Positions 1 to 5,201 of a DNA stretch of 5,201 nucleotides are shown piece after piece. The position numbers and the translations under genes were made by a program. The notes beneath the pieces are model-generated. The model saw nothing but the letters and a program-made list of their open reading frames with translations, made no database searches and was not told where the DNA came from. The stretch's first letter is position 1; each line of letters begins with the position of its first letter. Origin of the DNA: Dermatophilaceae bacterium (GTDB taxonomy: Bacteria; Actinomycetota; Actinomycetes; Actinomycetales; Dermatophilaceae); contig JABFXB010000180.1 in NCBI GenBank assembly GCA_013361975.1, forward strand, positions 1 to 5,201, given 5' to 3'.

Positions 1-63
1 ACCTCGCTCGAACAGACCCTCGGCCCACGAGAGTCGCAGCGAGAACGGAGTCGTCGTGTTCAT
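1..63 (-). CDS. Partial minus-strand ORF of unknown function, N-terminus only
   Basis: An ATG at 63-61 opens a frame of 21 codons that reaches the window edge without a stop, reading MNTTTPFSLRLSWAEGLFER and onward. A GAGG at 72-69, five bases before the ATG, is a plausible Shine-Dalgarno. Codon third positions are mostly G or C, as in the other genes here. No domain can be recognised from so little protein. It lies downstream of, and in the same direction as, the helicase gene, about 75 bases after its stop, so it could be the next gene of the same transcript unless the hairpin between them terminates. The plus-strand frame from 2 to 124 is also open and shares the same wobble positions, so a convergent plus-strand gene ending here is the main alternative. 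The start choice rests only on the Shine-Dalgarno. Confidence 0.4.
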   Translation of the reverse strand, partial: MNTTTPFSLRLSWAEGLFERG

Positions 64-88
64 GCGGCCCTCAACGCCGCAGGGCCGC
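64..88 (-). terminator. Hairpin after the helicase gene, abutting the left-edge start codon
   Basis: GCGGCCCT (64-71) and AGGGCCGC (81-88) form a perfect 8-bp inverted repeat around a 9-base loop, beginning 49 bases past the helicase stop codon. No T-tract follows on the minus strand, so it would be the U-less kind of terminator common in actinomycetes. The 3' arm in minus-strand RNA holds most of the GAGG proposed as the ribosome-binding site of the left-edge ORF and touches its AUG, so it could equally limit translation of that ORF. Confidence 0.4.
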
Positions 89-137
89 GCGACATTCCAT
101 GACCGCGGCGCAGGGGCCGGCTGATGGACCGGGTGCC

Positions 138-3100
138 TCACTCGTAGTGCGGAGGGCGCTGCTCCTCGAGCCAGCGGTCGCCCACACCCGAGCCGGACGG
201 ACGGTCACCCCAGCCCAGGTCCAGCTCGTCACTGCTGTGCCGCAGACCGGCGCCTGGCTCGGCTCGGTCACCGCCGTCGGCGGCAGTGTCGGCCGTGCCC
301 TTGCGGAACACCCGGCGGCGCTTGCGCTTGGCGGGACGTGCAGCCGCCGGCGCCTCGCCGGCTGGCTCGGCGTCTCCGGACGTGCCGGAGCCACCCTGTC
401 CCTCATCGGCCTTCGGGTCGGCCGCGCTCTCGGCACCCGAGCCGTGGACGGGTGCCGCGCCGTCGGCCGACGGGCCGCCGGAGTCGGTCCCGGGGGCGTC
501 CGCCGGCTGCGCCGCAGCCTCGGGCTGCGGGGGCGGAGGCGGGGGCGGAGGCGGTGACGCGGTGCGGGCGACGGTGAGCAGCCGGGCGATCTCGCGGGCG
601 GGGTCACGGAACAGGTCGGTGGTCCAGACCCGCTCGTGCACCCAGCCGAGGCGGGCGAGCTGCTCGGGGCGCAGACGGTCACGGTCGCGCGTGCTGCGCA
701 GGGCGGCGTACCGGTCGCCGTCCGTCTCGACGGCGACGAGCGCGCGGCCCCGGTGGTAGGGGTCCTCGATCGCGATGTCGATGCGGTGGCTCGCCGTGCC
801 GTAGTCCTCGTGCACGGTGAGCCCCTCGCGACGCAGCCGTCGGGCGAGGTCGCTGCGCAGCGGGTCGCTCGTCGCAGGCGCCGCTGCGAAGAGCGTGCCG
901 TCGTCGGCAGCCACGCCGCGGCTCTCGGCATACGCCAGGAAGTCGCGCAGCATGGTCGCCCCGCGGGCCTTGAGACGGCTCGGGTCGAGGTCGGCGGCTC
1001 GCAGCGCCGAGACGACCGTCATCCGTGCGCGGGCACGGGTGATCGCGACGTTGAGGCGCCGCTCGCCGCCCTCGTTGTTGAGGGGGCCGAAGCGGTGCAG
1101 CACGCGGCCGTGCGGGGTCTTGCCGTAGCCGATCGACAGGATGATGGCGTCGCGCTCGTCGCCCTGGACGCGCTCGAGGTTCTTGACGAAGAAGCGCTCC
1201 TCACGGGCCTCGTCGAAGAACGCCGCGACGTCGGGCGCGCTCCTGAGGGCCTCGGTGATGGCGTGCTCGAGCCGGTCGGCGTGCTTGATGCCGAGGGCGA
1301 TGACGCCCAGGGACTCGCTGGGCCTGTTGCGGGCGTGCTCGAGCACGAGCTCGACGACTCGGGCGACCTCGCCGTCGGTCGTCTCGATCGCGTCGACGCC
1401 GGGCTGCACCTCGGCCTGGCCGTCGACCGGCTCGAACGTGACGGCCGAGTCGATCGAGGTGCCGGGGAACGTCGTGAGCCGGCCGTCGTACATCGACTGG
1501 TTGGCGAAGGCGATGAGGCGCTCGTCGCGGCTGCGGTAGTGCCAGGTGAGGTTGCGCGTCGGCAGGGCGGCGGCGAGCACGTCGAGGACCGACTCGAAGC
1601 CCTCCGTGAGCGCGTCGTCGGCGCCCGCAGAGCTGTCGGACTCGTCGTCGGAGACCACGGTGAAGAAGTTCGTCGGCGGCAGCTGTCGCTCGTCGCCGGC
1701 GACGACGACCTGTCGCGCCCGTGAGATCGCCGAGATCGCCTGGGCGGGCTGCACCTGGGAGGCCTCGTCGAAGATGACGACGTCGAACCAGCGGCCGGGC
1801 GGCAGGGTCGAGGCGACGACGAGCGGGCTCATCGCCCAGCACGGCTTGATCGCCGTCAGGGTGGTCGACGCCTGCGGCATGAGGTCGCGCAGCGGCTTGT
1901 GGCGCCGGGCCTTGCCCGCTTCGGCCCGCACGAGCGCCTCGTGGGCGGGGTTGTCGGACAGCACTTCTCGTACGTTGCGCGCCACGGCCGAACGCACCCG
2001 CTCGACGGTCGCCTTCTGGTGGTCGCGGTCGGCCTCGGCGAACTCGGCGACGTCGCGGCGCAGGCCGGCCCCGTCGTGGGCGCCGTAGGCGGGGTCGCGC
2101 ACCGTGATCTCCTGCGCGAGCGAGGCCCACCAGACGTGCTCGACCTCCGCAGTGACCTGCTCGGTGGGTGTGCCGCGTCGCGCGAGGTCGTCGACGAGGG
2201 GCCCGAGGCCGGCCGCGCGCATCTCGTCGAGGACGGCGGTCACCTGCGGCAGCACGGCGATGCGGTCGGGACGGGCGGCGAGCGCCTTCAACCTCTCTCG
2301 CAGACGGGCCAGCGGCAGCGAGGTCAGCGTCTGCCCGTCCGGGCCCGGCTGGAGCCGGTCGTCGAGCCACTCGAGGTCTGCGGTCAGGCTGCCGAGCAGC
2401 GCCAGGCCCTCGTCGAGCCGCGGCGAGATCTCGGGACGGCCGCCGCCGCCCACCAGCTCGAACCAGTGCTCCCGCTGCTCGCTCGCCGACACGAGCTCCT
2501 CGTGGAGGTTCGCCGGGGGACGGCCGGGCCGGAGGAGACGCTTGGTCTGCTGGCGGATGCGCCACCGCTCGAGCCAGCCCATCTCGATCTCGCGGTTGTC
2601 GCGCCAGTCGCGGGTCGCCGTCGCCGCGATGTGCTCCTTGAGCGGGATGTCGAAGACCTCGGGACGGAACACCTCGAGGGTCTCGCGGACGTCGGCCATG
2701 GTCGCGAACGCGGCCTTCCAGTCCTCCAGCGAGTTCGCTTCCGGCACATGCGATTCCGACAAGATGGCGTTCAGCTGTCGCGCGGCGTCGTCGAGCCCGC
2801 TCGTGCTGTGGCGGGTCGTGATGTCGAGGGCCTTGGAGGCGTCGTCGGCGGTGAGGATGCGGGCGGCGTACCAGGGGTCGTCGCCGTCACGCGTCCACGC
2901 GCCGAGGCCCGCGGCGTCGCGCAGCCGGCGACCGAGCTCCACGGCCCGGTTGCGGCTGAGGCCGGCGAGCTCGCGGCCCCCGATGCGCACGTGGCTCGTC
3001 GGCGCGGGCGTGCGGGTGCCGAGCTCGACGAGCGCCTCCTGCGCCTCGTGCGCCGACACGCCCCACGGGTCACGGACGGCGTGCAGCGCCTGCAGGTGCG

Positions 3101-4298
3101 TCTGGAGCCGGGCCCGACGCTCGCGCAGCGTCACGGTGGTGCGGTCGCTGACGGGACCGTCGTTCTCCATCGCCGCATCGAGGCTTCGCGCGAACTGCTG
3201 CGCCGTGGCGCGCTTGTTCGTCGGGCCGTCGTACGCGTCGAGCACGAGGTCGCCGAGCCCGAGCCGGTCGAGTCGGCTGAGTACGGCGTCGATGGCCGCC
3301 CGCTTCTCGGCGACGAAGAGCGTCGACTTGCCCTCGGCCGCCAGCGAGGCGATGAGGTTGACGATGGTCTGCGACTTGCCCGTGCCGGGAGGCCCCTTGA
3401 TGACGAGGTGCGCGCCGGCGCGCACGGCGTCGATGGCGGCGTGCTGCGACGAGTCGGCGTCGAGGACGAGGTGCTCGTGCTCGGGGTCCGGGTCGGGCTC
3501 GCTCTCGGGCACGCGCAGCCGCACGGCACCGAGAGCGGACTCGTCGCCCGCGAGGGCCGCCACGACGTCGTGGTCGGCGAGGCTGTCACCCTGCAGGGCG
3601 AGGTCGGCGACCATGGGCAGCTTGGCGTAGGAGAAGGTGCCCAGCACGAGCCGGGGCGCGATCGCGAACTCGGGCACGGCGGCGCACTCGTGGCCCAGGG
3701 CGGCATACACGGGGTAGGGGTCGAAGCCGTTGCCGACGGTGGCGAGGTCGGCGAGCGAGTCGCCGTCGATCTCGATGCCCTGCTCGGAGCGGAGGTACTC
3801 GCCCAGCACGGGGTTCAGCTCCACCTCGGGGCCGAGGTCGATCTCGAAGTCCTCCTGCGCCGCCCCGGTGGGCCGGAGCACGCACGACCGGAGCAGCACC
3901 GGCGCGGCCGGCGGGCGGGCTGCGCGGGGCACCGACCAGGTCGCCATCCCGATCGCGACGAAGCCCGCCGCGATGCCGCGCTCCTCGCGCAGCTCGAGCG
4001 CCTTGGACCGGATGGCCCGGGCCCGGCGCCGTGCCTCGTCGAAGGCGACCGGCTCGCGCACCAGGTCGGACAGGCGCGTGCGGCGCCCGGCGAGCAGCAT
4101 CGAGACACCGCCGGGGTGGGCGGTCGTGAGGTCGAGCGTGCCCGAGGCCAGGTCGCGGTACCAGAGCAGCGTGTTGCGGCCGCCGAGGTCGACGAGAGTG
4201 CGCTGCCAGGTGCGCACCGCCGCCGTCACACGGTCGGCGCGGGGATCGCCCGACGACTCGGCCTGGAGGGCAGGGTCGGTCCTGGGGGCGTCCGTCAT
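138..4298 (-). CDS. DUF4011 superfamily-1 helicase fused to a Vsr-like (MTES_1575-type) endonuclease domain
   Basis: This 1386-residue cytoplasmic protein is predicted to be an ATP-driven DNA helicase or translocase that carries its own nuclease. Near the N-terminus a DUF4011-like segment has W31 and RN at 41-42 (pattern WQRTLVDLGGRNTLL). Helicase motifs follow in order: Q285, Walker A GPPGTGKS 302-309, motif II DEAS 844-847, motif III GDERQLPP 868-875, motif IV WHYR 919-922, motif V VQGDERD 1044-1050 and motif VI RRLNVAITRAR 1080-1090. About 530 residues between motifs I and II form the insertion usual for this UPF1/Dna2-like group, with long charged, helix-like stretches. The nuclease domain (about 1140-1235) keeps RID with D1174, VETDG with E1191 and D1193, and RDRDRLR 1204-1210. 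A disordered tail follows from about 1245: nine prolines (1249-1257), a Gly/Ser/Asp-rich stretch, a basic patch KRKRRRVFRKG (1324-1334), and a terminal LGWGDRPS (1361-1368) and RPPHYE (1381-1386). An in-frame TAG twelve bases upstream makes this the first available ATG. All key residues are intact, so it is probably active. The family is certain; a defence or repair role is inferred. Confidence 0.95.
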   Translation of the reverse strand: MTDAPRTDPALQAESSGDPRADRVTAAVRTWQRTLVDLGGRNTLLWYRDLASGTLDLTTAHPGGVSMLLAGRRTRLSDLVREPVAFDEARRRARAIRSKALELREERGIAAGFVAIGMATWSVPRAARPPAAPVLLRSCVLRPTGAAQEDFEIDLGPEVELNPVLGEYLRSEQGIEIDGDSLADLATVGNGFDPYPVYAALGHECAAVPEFAIAPRLVLGTFSYAKLPMVADLALQGDSLADHDVVAALAGDESALGAVRLRVPESEPDPDPEHEHLVLDADSSQHAAIDAVRAGAHLVIKGPPGTGKSQTIVNLIASLAAEGKSTLFVAEKRAAIDAVLSRLDRLGLGDLVLDAYDGPTNKRATAQQFARSLDAAMENDGPVSDRTTVTLRERRARLQTHLQALHAVRDPWGVSAHEAQEALVELGTRTPAPTSHVRIGGRELAGLSRNRAVELGRRLRDAAGLGAWTRDGDDPWYAARILTADDASKALDITTRHSTSGLDDAARQLNAILSESHVPEANSLEDWKAAFATMADVRETLEVFRPEVFDIPLKEHIAATATRDWRDNREIEMGWLERWRIRQQTKRLLRPGRPPANLHEELVSASEQREHWFELVGGGGRPEISPRLDEGLALLGSLTADLEWLDDRLQPGPDGQTLTSLPLARLRERLKALAARPDRIAVLPQVTAVLDEMRAAGLGPLVDDLARRGTPTEQVTAEVEHVWWASLAQEITVRDPAYGAHDGAGLRRDVAEFAEADRDHQKATVERVRSAVARNVREVLSDNPAHEALVRAEAGKARRHKPLRDLMPQASTTLTAIKPCWAMSPLVVASTLPPGRWFDVVIFDEASQVQPAQAISAISRARQVVVAGDERQLPPTNFFTVVSDDESDSSAGADDALTEGFESVLDVLAAALPTRNLTWHYRSRDERLIAFANQSMYDGRLTTFPGTSIDSAVTFEPVDGQAEVQPGVDAIETTDGEVARVVELVLEHARNRPSESLGVIALGIKHADRLEHAITEALRSAPDVAAFFDEAREERFFVKNLERVQGDERDAIILSIGYGKTPHGRVLHRFGPLNNEGGERRLNVAITRARARMTVVSALRAADLDPSRLKARGATMLRDFLAYAESRGVAADDGTLFAAAPATSDPLRSDLARRLRREGLTVHEDYGTASHRIDIAIEDPYHRGRALVAVETDGDRYAALRSTRDRDRLRPEQLARLGWVHERVWTTDLFRDPAREIARLLTVARTASPPPPPPPPPQPEAAAQPADAPGTDSGGPSADGAAPVHGSGAESAADPKADEGQGGSGTSGDAEPAGEAPAAARPAKRKRRRVFRKGTADTAADGGDRAEPGAGLRHSSDELDLGWGDRPSGSGVGDRWLEEQRPPHYE
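529..552. repeat. Two tandem 12-bp copies encoding a polyproline run
   Basis: GGGGGCGGAGGC occurs twice in succession (529-540 and 541-552) inside the helicase gene. Read on the minus strand it encodes most of the nine-proline run that opens the disordered tail at residues 1249-1257. The unit is a multiple of three bases, so gain or loss of a copy would change tail length by four residues without a frameshift. The plus strand is G-rich enough to allow a two-tetrad quadruplex, which is speculative. Confidence 0.7.
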
Positions 4299-4304
4299 TC
4301 CAGC

Positions 4305-4310
4305 AGGCTA
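4305..4310 (-). promoter_or_regulatory. Candidate -10 element for a leaderless helicase transcript
   Basis: Reading the minus strand, TAGCCT lies exactly six bases before the helicase ATG. It fits the TANNNT consensus of actinobacterial housekeeping promoters, and the spacing would put the transcription start on the A of the ATG. No Shine-Dalgarno precedes this ATG (the bases just before it are GCTGGA), which agrees with a leaderless mRNA. No good -35 match exists 17-19 bases further up, so the call depends on the -10 and its position. Confidence 0.5.
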
Positions 4311-4321
4311 ACCAACGAAGG

Positions 4322-4352
4322 CGTGCGGGCCTGCCATCGACAGACCCGCACG
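4322..4352. promoter_or_regulatory. Inverted repeat over the helicase promoter upstream region
   Basis: CGTGCGGG (4322-4329) and CCCGCACG (4345-4352) are perfectly complementary. After one mismatch the pairing resumes with CTG/CAG (4331-4333 with 4341-4343) around a 7-base loop. Relative to a start at 4298 it covers about -24 to -54, where a repressor or activator would bind. As RNA read on the minus strand, it is followed by CCTTCGTTGGTT, a mildly T-rich stretch, so it may instead be a second terminator for the secreted-protein gene. Confidence 0.5.
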
Positions 4353-4374
4353 GCGGAATCACTTCCCAGCCGGA

Positions 4375-4417
4375 CGGCATACGTGCTCGGGGCCGCGTCG
4401 TCCGAGCACCTATGCCG
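4375..4417 (-). terminator. Strong hairpin after the secreted-protein gene, probable terminator
   Basis: The arms 4375-4390 (starting CGGCATA, ending CTCGG) and 4402-4417 (starting CCGAG, ending TATGCCG) pair at 15 of 16 positions; the only mismatch is C4382 with C4410. The loop is 11 bases. It begins 27 bases beyond the stop codon of the twin-arginine protein gene. There is no T-tract on either side, as for the U-less terminators frequent in high-GC actinomycetes. A DNA-binding operator or a structured small RNA are less likely readings. Confidence 0.6.
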
Positions 4418-4444
4418 GGGGCGTCCTCTTGCGGAGGCGAGCGG

Positions 4445-4924
4445 TCAGGCCTCGATCGGGTGGCCGCTGAAGGAGCCCGTGCCGCTCTGGACCACGGCGC
4501 CAGAGGGGTCGAAGACCGAGAACCGGTAGGTGCCCGAGATCGTGTACCTGCGCGCCTTGCCACGAACGCGGACGCGGATGGTGACGCCCGGGCTGCCCGG
4601 GCCGCCGGGTCCGGGCTGACCGAACCAGAACGTCGCCTTGAAGCCGCCGTCGCCCGACGACGCCCACGTCCCCGTCCCGGGGGGACCGGCCGGCGCGATG
4701 TCGTGCACGACGATGACGCGACCGGCGGCGAAGCTGACGACCGTCTTCGCCATGTCGGTGCTCGGCGGGTCGTCCTTCCGGTTGATCACCCAGCTGCCGC
4801 TCGGGCGTGGACCGCCGTCGCTCGCCGATGCGGACGAGGCGCCGGCCACGCTGCCGACCGCCACGGCCCCTGCAGCACCCGCTCCCGCCAGGACTCGCCG
4901 ACGGTTCATCACCTGCTGATCCAT
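4445..4924 (-). CDS. Twin-arginine-exported small protein, probable calycin-like beta-barrel
   Basis: The 159-residue product starts with a Tat signal peptide: NRRRVLA at residues 7-13, an Ala/Gly/Val hydrophobic stretch to about residue 30, and a likely signal peptidase cut after ASA (32-34). There is no lipobox cysteine and no cysteine anywhere, so it should be released outside the membrane after folding in the cytoplasm. The mature part of about 125 residues reads as alternating beta strands and turns: GSWVI, then GTGTWASSGDGGFKATFWF, then YTISGTYRFSVFDPSGAVV, ending in GTGSFSGHPIE. This spacing of GTGxW, xATF and a final GTGxFxG resembles small actinobacterial lipocalin/allene-oxide-cyclase-like barrels; that assignment is inference and no ligand can be named. 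The start was chosen at 4924 because AAGGAG ends six bases before the ATG. The in-frame ATG 14 codons upstream lacks such a site, and the next internal ATG (residue 6) is too far from it. A Gly/Pro-rich loop (QPGPGGPGSPG) interrupts the barrel. Confidence 0.85.
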   Translation of the reverse strand: MDQQVMNRRRVLAGAGAAGAVAVGSVAGASSASASDGGPRPSGSWVINRKDDPPSTDMAKTVVSFAAGRVIVVHDIAPAGPPGTGTWASSGDGGFKATFWFGQPGPGGPGSPGVTIRVRVRGKARRYTISGTYRFSVFDPSGAVVQSGTGSFSGHPIEA

Positions 4925-4925
4925 T

Positions 4926-4941
4926 GCGACCTCCTTGTCGC
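4926..4941 (-). promoter_or_regulatory. Ribosome binding site displayed in a hairpin loop
   Basis: In the minus-strand mRNA, GCGAC and GUCGC form a 5-bp stem whose 6-base loop is exactly AAGGAG, the Shine-Dalgarno of the twin-arginine protein gene. The stem ends one base before the AUG. The Shine-Dalgarno itself decides the start codon. Whether the small stem has any effect on translation is not shown by the sequence. Confidence 0.6.
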
Positions 4942-4947
4942 GACCCC

Positions 4948-5008
4948 GGATGGGCCTCATGGACAACCAGATTCGTCGCGGGCGCGAACGCGCGTCAAGG
5001 ATGGGCCT
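4948..5008. repeat. 10-bp direct repeat in the divergent intergenic region
   Basis: GGATGGGCCT occurs at 4948-4957 and again at 4999-5008, 51 bp apart start to start, roughly five helical turns. The copies bracket the candidate promoter of the secreted-protein gene: one lies just upstream of its -35 and the other downstream of its expected start. A regulator bound at both could loop the DNA, but a 10-bp match in GC-rich DNA may be chance. Confidence 0.5.
4969..4998 (-). promoter_or_regulatory. Candidate promoter of the twin-arginine protein gene
   Basis: On the minus strand TTGACG (4998-4993) matches five of six bases of the -35 consensus and is followed, 18 bases later, by GAATCT (4974-4969), a weak -10. 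This would give a leader of about 38 bases before the ATG at 4924. The rest of 4925-5085 holds no other gene; on the plus strand TTGCTT (5008-5013) and TAAGTG (5031-5036), 17 bases apart, are only a poor promoter match for the right-hand gene. Confidence 0.4.
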
Positions 5009-5085
5009 TGCTTATGCGAAACATGCGTGCTAAGTGACTTCGGGCAGCCTGCCGCGAGGTCCTCAGGGGTGGCAGAGTGACGCGC

Positions 5086-5201
5086 ATGGTGGACACTCCC
5101 GCGGCCGACCGACGCTCGGAGTCCGGGCTGGACGACGACGACTTCGCACCCGTCTGGGCCGACGACGACCGTCCGCGCATCCCGCGCGTGGCCGGCGAGC
5201 G
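5086..5201 (+). CDS. Partial plus-strand ORF of unknown function, acidic N-terminus
   Basis: From the ATG at 5086 the frame is open to the window edge (38 codons plus two bases), with G or C at most third positions. The visible protein is hydrophilic and acidic, with DDDD at residues 16-19 and ADDD at 25-28, followed by a basic RPRIPR. This looks like a disordered N-terminal leader before a folded or membrane domain beyond the window. Start choice is uncertain: a GTG at 5077 in the same frame has AGGGGTGG just upstream at suitable spacing, whereas the ATG has only a GAG eight bases away. The gene diverges from the secreted-protein gene and shares its intergenic region. No family can be assigned. 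Confidence 0.6.
   Translation, partial: MVDTPAADRRSESGLDDDDFAPVWADDDRPRIPRVAGE

Noticed and set aside
2..124. Plus-strand frame open from the left edge to a TGA at 122-124
   Set aside because: It could be the tail of a convergent gene and has good third-position GC, but it shares wobble positions with the opposite-strand ORF, which has a start codon and Shine-Dalgarno. Not excluded, only less supported.
636..1724. A 362-codon plus-strand open frame
   Set aside because: It lies in the same antisense phase over the helicase 3' half and has the same low-complexity composition; it is a shadow of the real gene.
1201..2565. A 454-codon minus-strand frame overlapping the helicase in another phase
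   Set aside because: The product is almost only Arg, Pro, Ala and Gly, typical of a shifted frame in GC-rich coding DNA, and it has no recognisable domain.
1899..4529. An 876-codon open frame on the plus strand, antisense to the helicase gene
   Set aside because: Its first codon positions fall on the GC-rich wobble positions of the helicase gene, the usual cause of long antisense frames in high-GC DNA. The translation is low-complexity Val/Gly/Ala/Arg/Glu with no motif, while the opposite strand has a full set of helicase motifs.
4925..4966. Fourteen-codon N-terminal extension of the secreted protein from an upstream ATG
   Set aside because: It would place the strong AAGGAG inside the coding sequence and push the twin-arginine motif away from the N-terminus; the start at 4924 has ideal spacing.
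4985..4997. CGAAC-GCGC-GTCA resembling an actinobacterial LexA (SOS) box over the -35 of the secreted-protein gene
   Set aside because: Only the left half matches; the right half lacks the GTTC needed for the palindrome, and such half-matches are frequent in GC-rich DNA.
138..5201. Search for CRISPR arrays, tRNA genes, insertion sequence ends or phage attachment sites
   Set aside because: No regularly spaced repeats, cloverleaf, transposase motifs or matching terminal repeats were seen.

Overview
The window is very GC-rich. Its real genes are filled with G/C third positions, it has actinobacterial-style -10 elements, and its largest protein carries a nuclease domain of the MTES_1575 type, named after a Microbacterium protein. 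All of this points to a high-GC actinomycete chromosome; the genus cannot be read from the sequence.

Layout, left to right. (1) At positions 1-63, a minus-strand reading frame starts beside a Shine-Dalgarno-like GAGG and runs off the left edge. A hairpin (64-88) sits directly against its start codon and may also end transcription of the next gene. (2) Positions 138-4298 on the minus strand hold the dominant gene: a 1386-residue DUF4011 / superfamily-1 helicase with a Vsr-like (MTES_1575-type) endonuclease domain and a long disordered tail. All the helicase motifs I looked for and the acidic nuclease residues are present. It appears to be transcribed from its own promoter, with a -10 box six bases before the ATG (leaderless mRNA). 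(3) Positions 4299-4444 contain no gene, but hold two inverted repeats: a 16-bp hairpin that is a good terminator candidate for the upstream gene, and an 8+3-bp repeat over the presumed -35 region of the helicase promoter. (4) Positions 4445-4924 on the minus strand encode a small secreted protein with a twin-arginine signal peptide and a probable beta-barrel mature domain. (5) Positions 4925-5085 are a divergent intergenic region with a candidate promoter, a hairpin presenting the Shine-Dalgarno in its loop, and a 10-bp direct repeat. (6) From about 5086 a plus-strand gene of unknown function starts and leaves the window.

The helicase-nuclease is the item of most biological interest. DUF4011-helicase-Vsr-like proteins form a family associated with DNA processing and, in several genomes, with antiviral defence neighbourhoods. 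Here it stands alone, with no recognisable methyltransferase, toxin or other defence partner within the window, so a defence role is inference. The secreted protein is codirectional with it, but the two hairpins between them argue for separate transcripts. No tRNA, rRNA, CRISPR array, insertion sequence or phage gene was seen.
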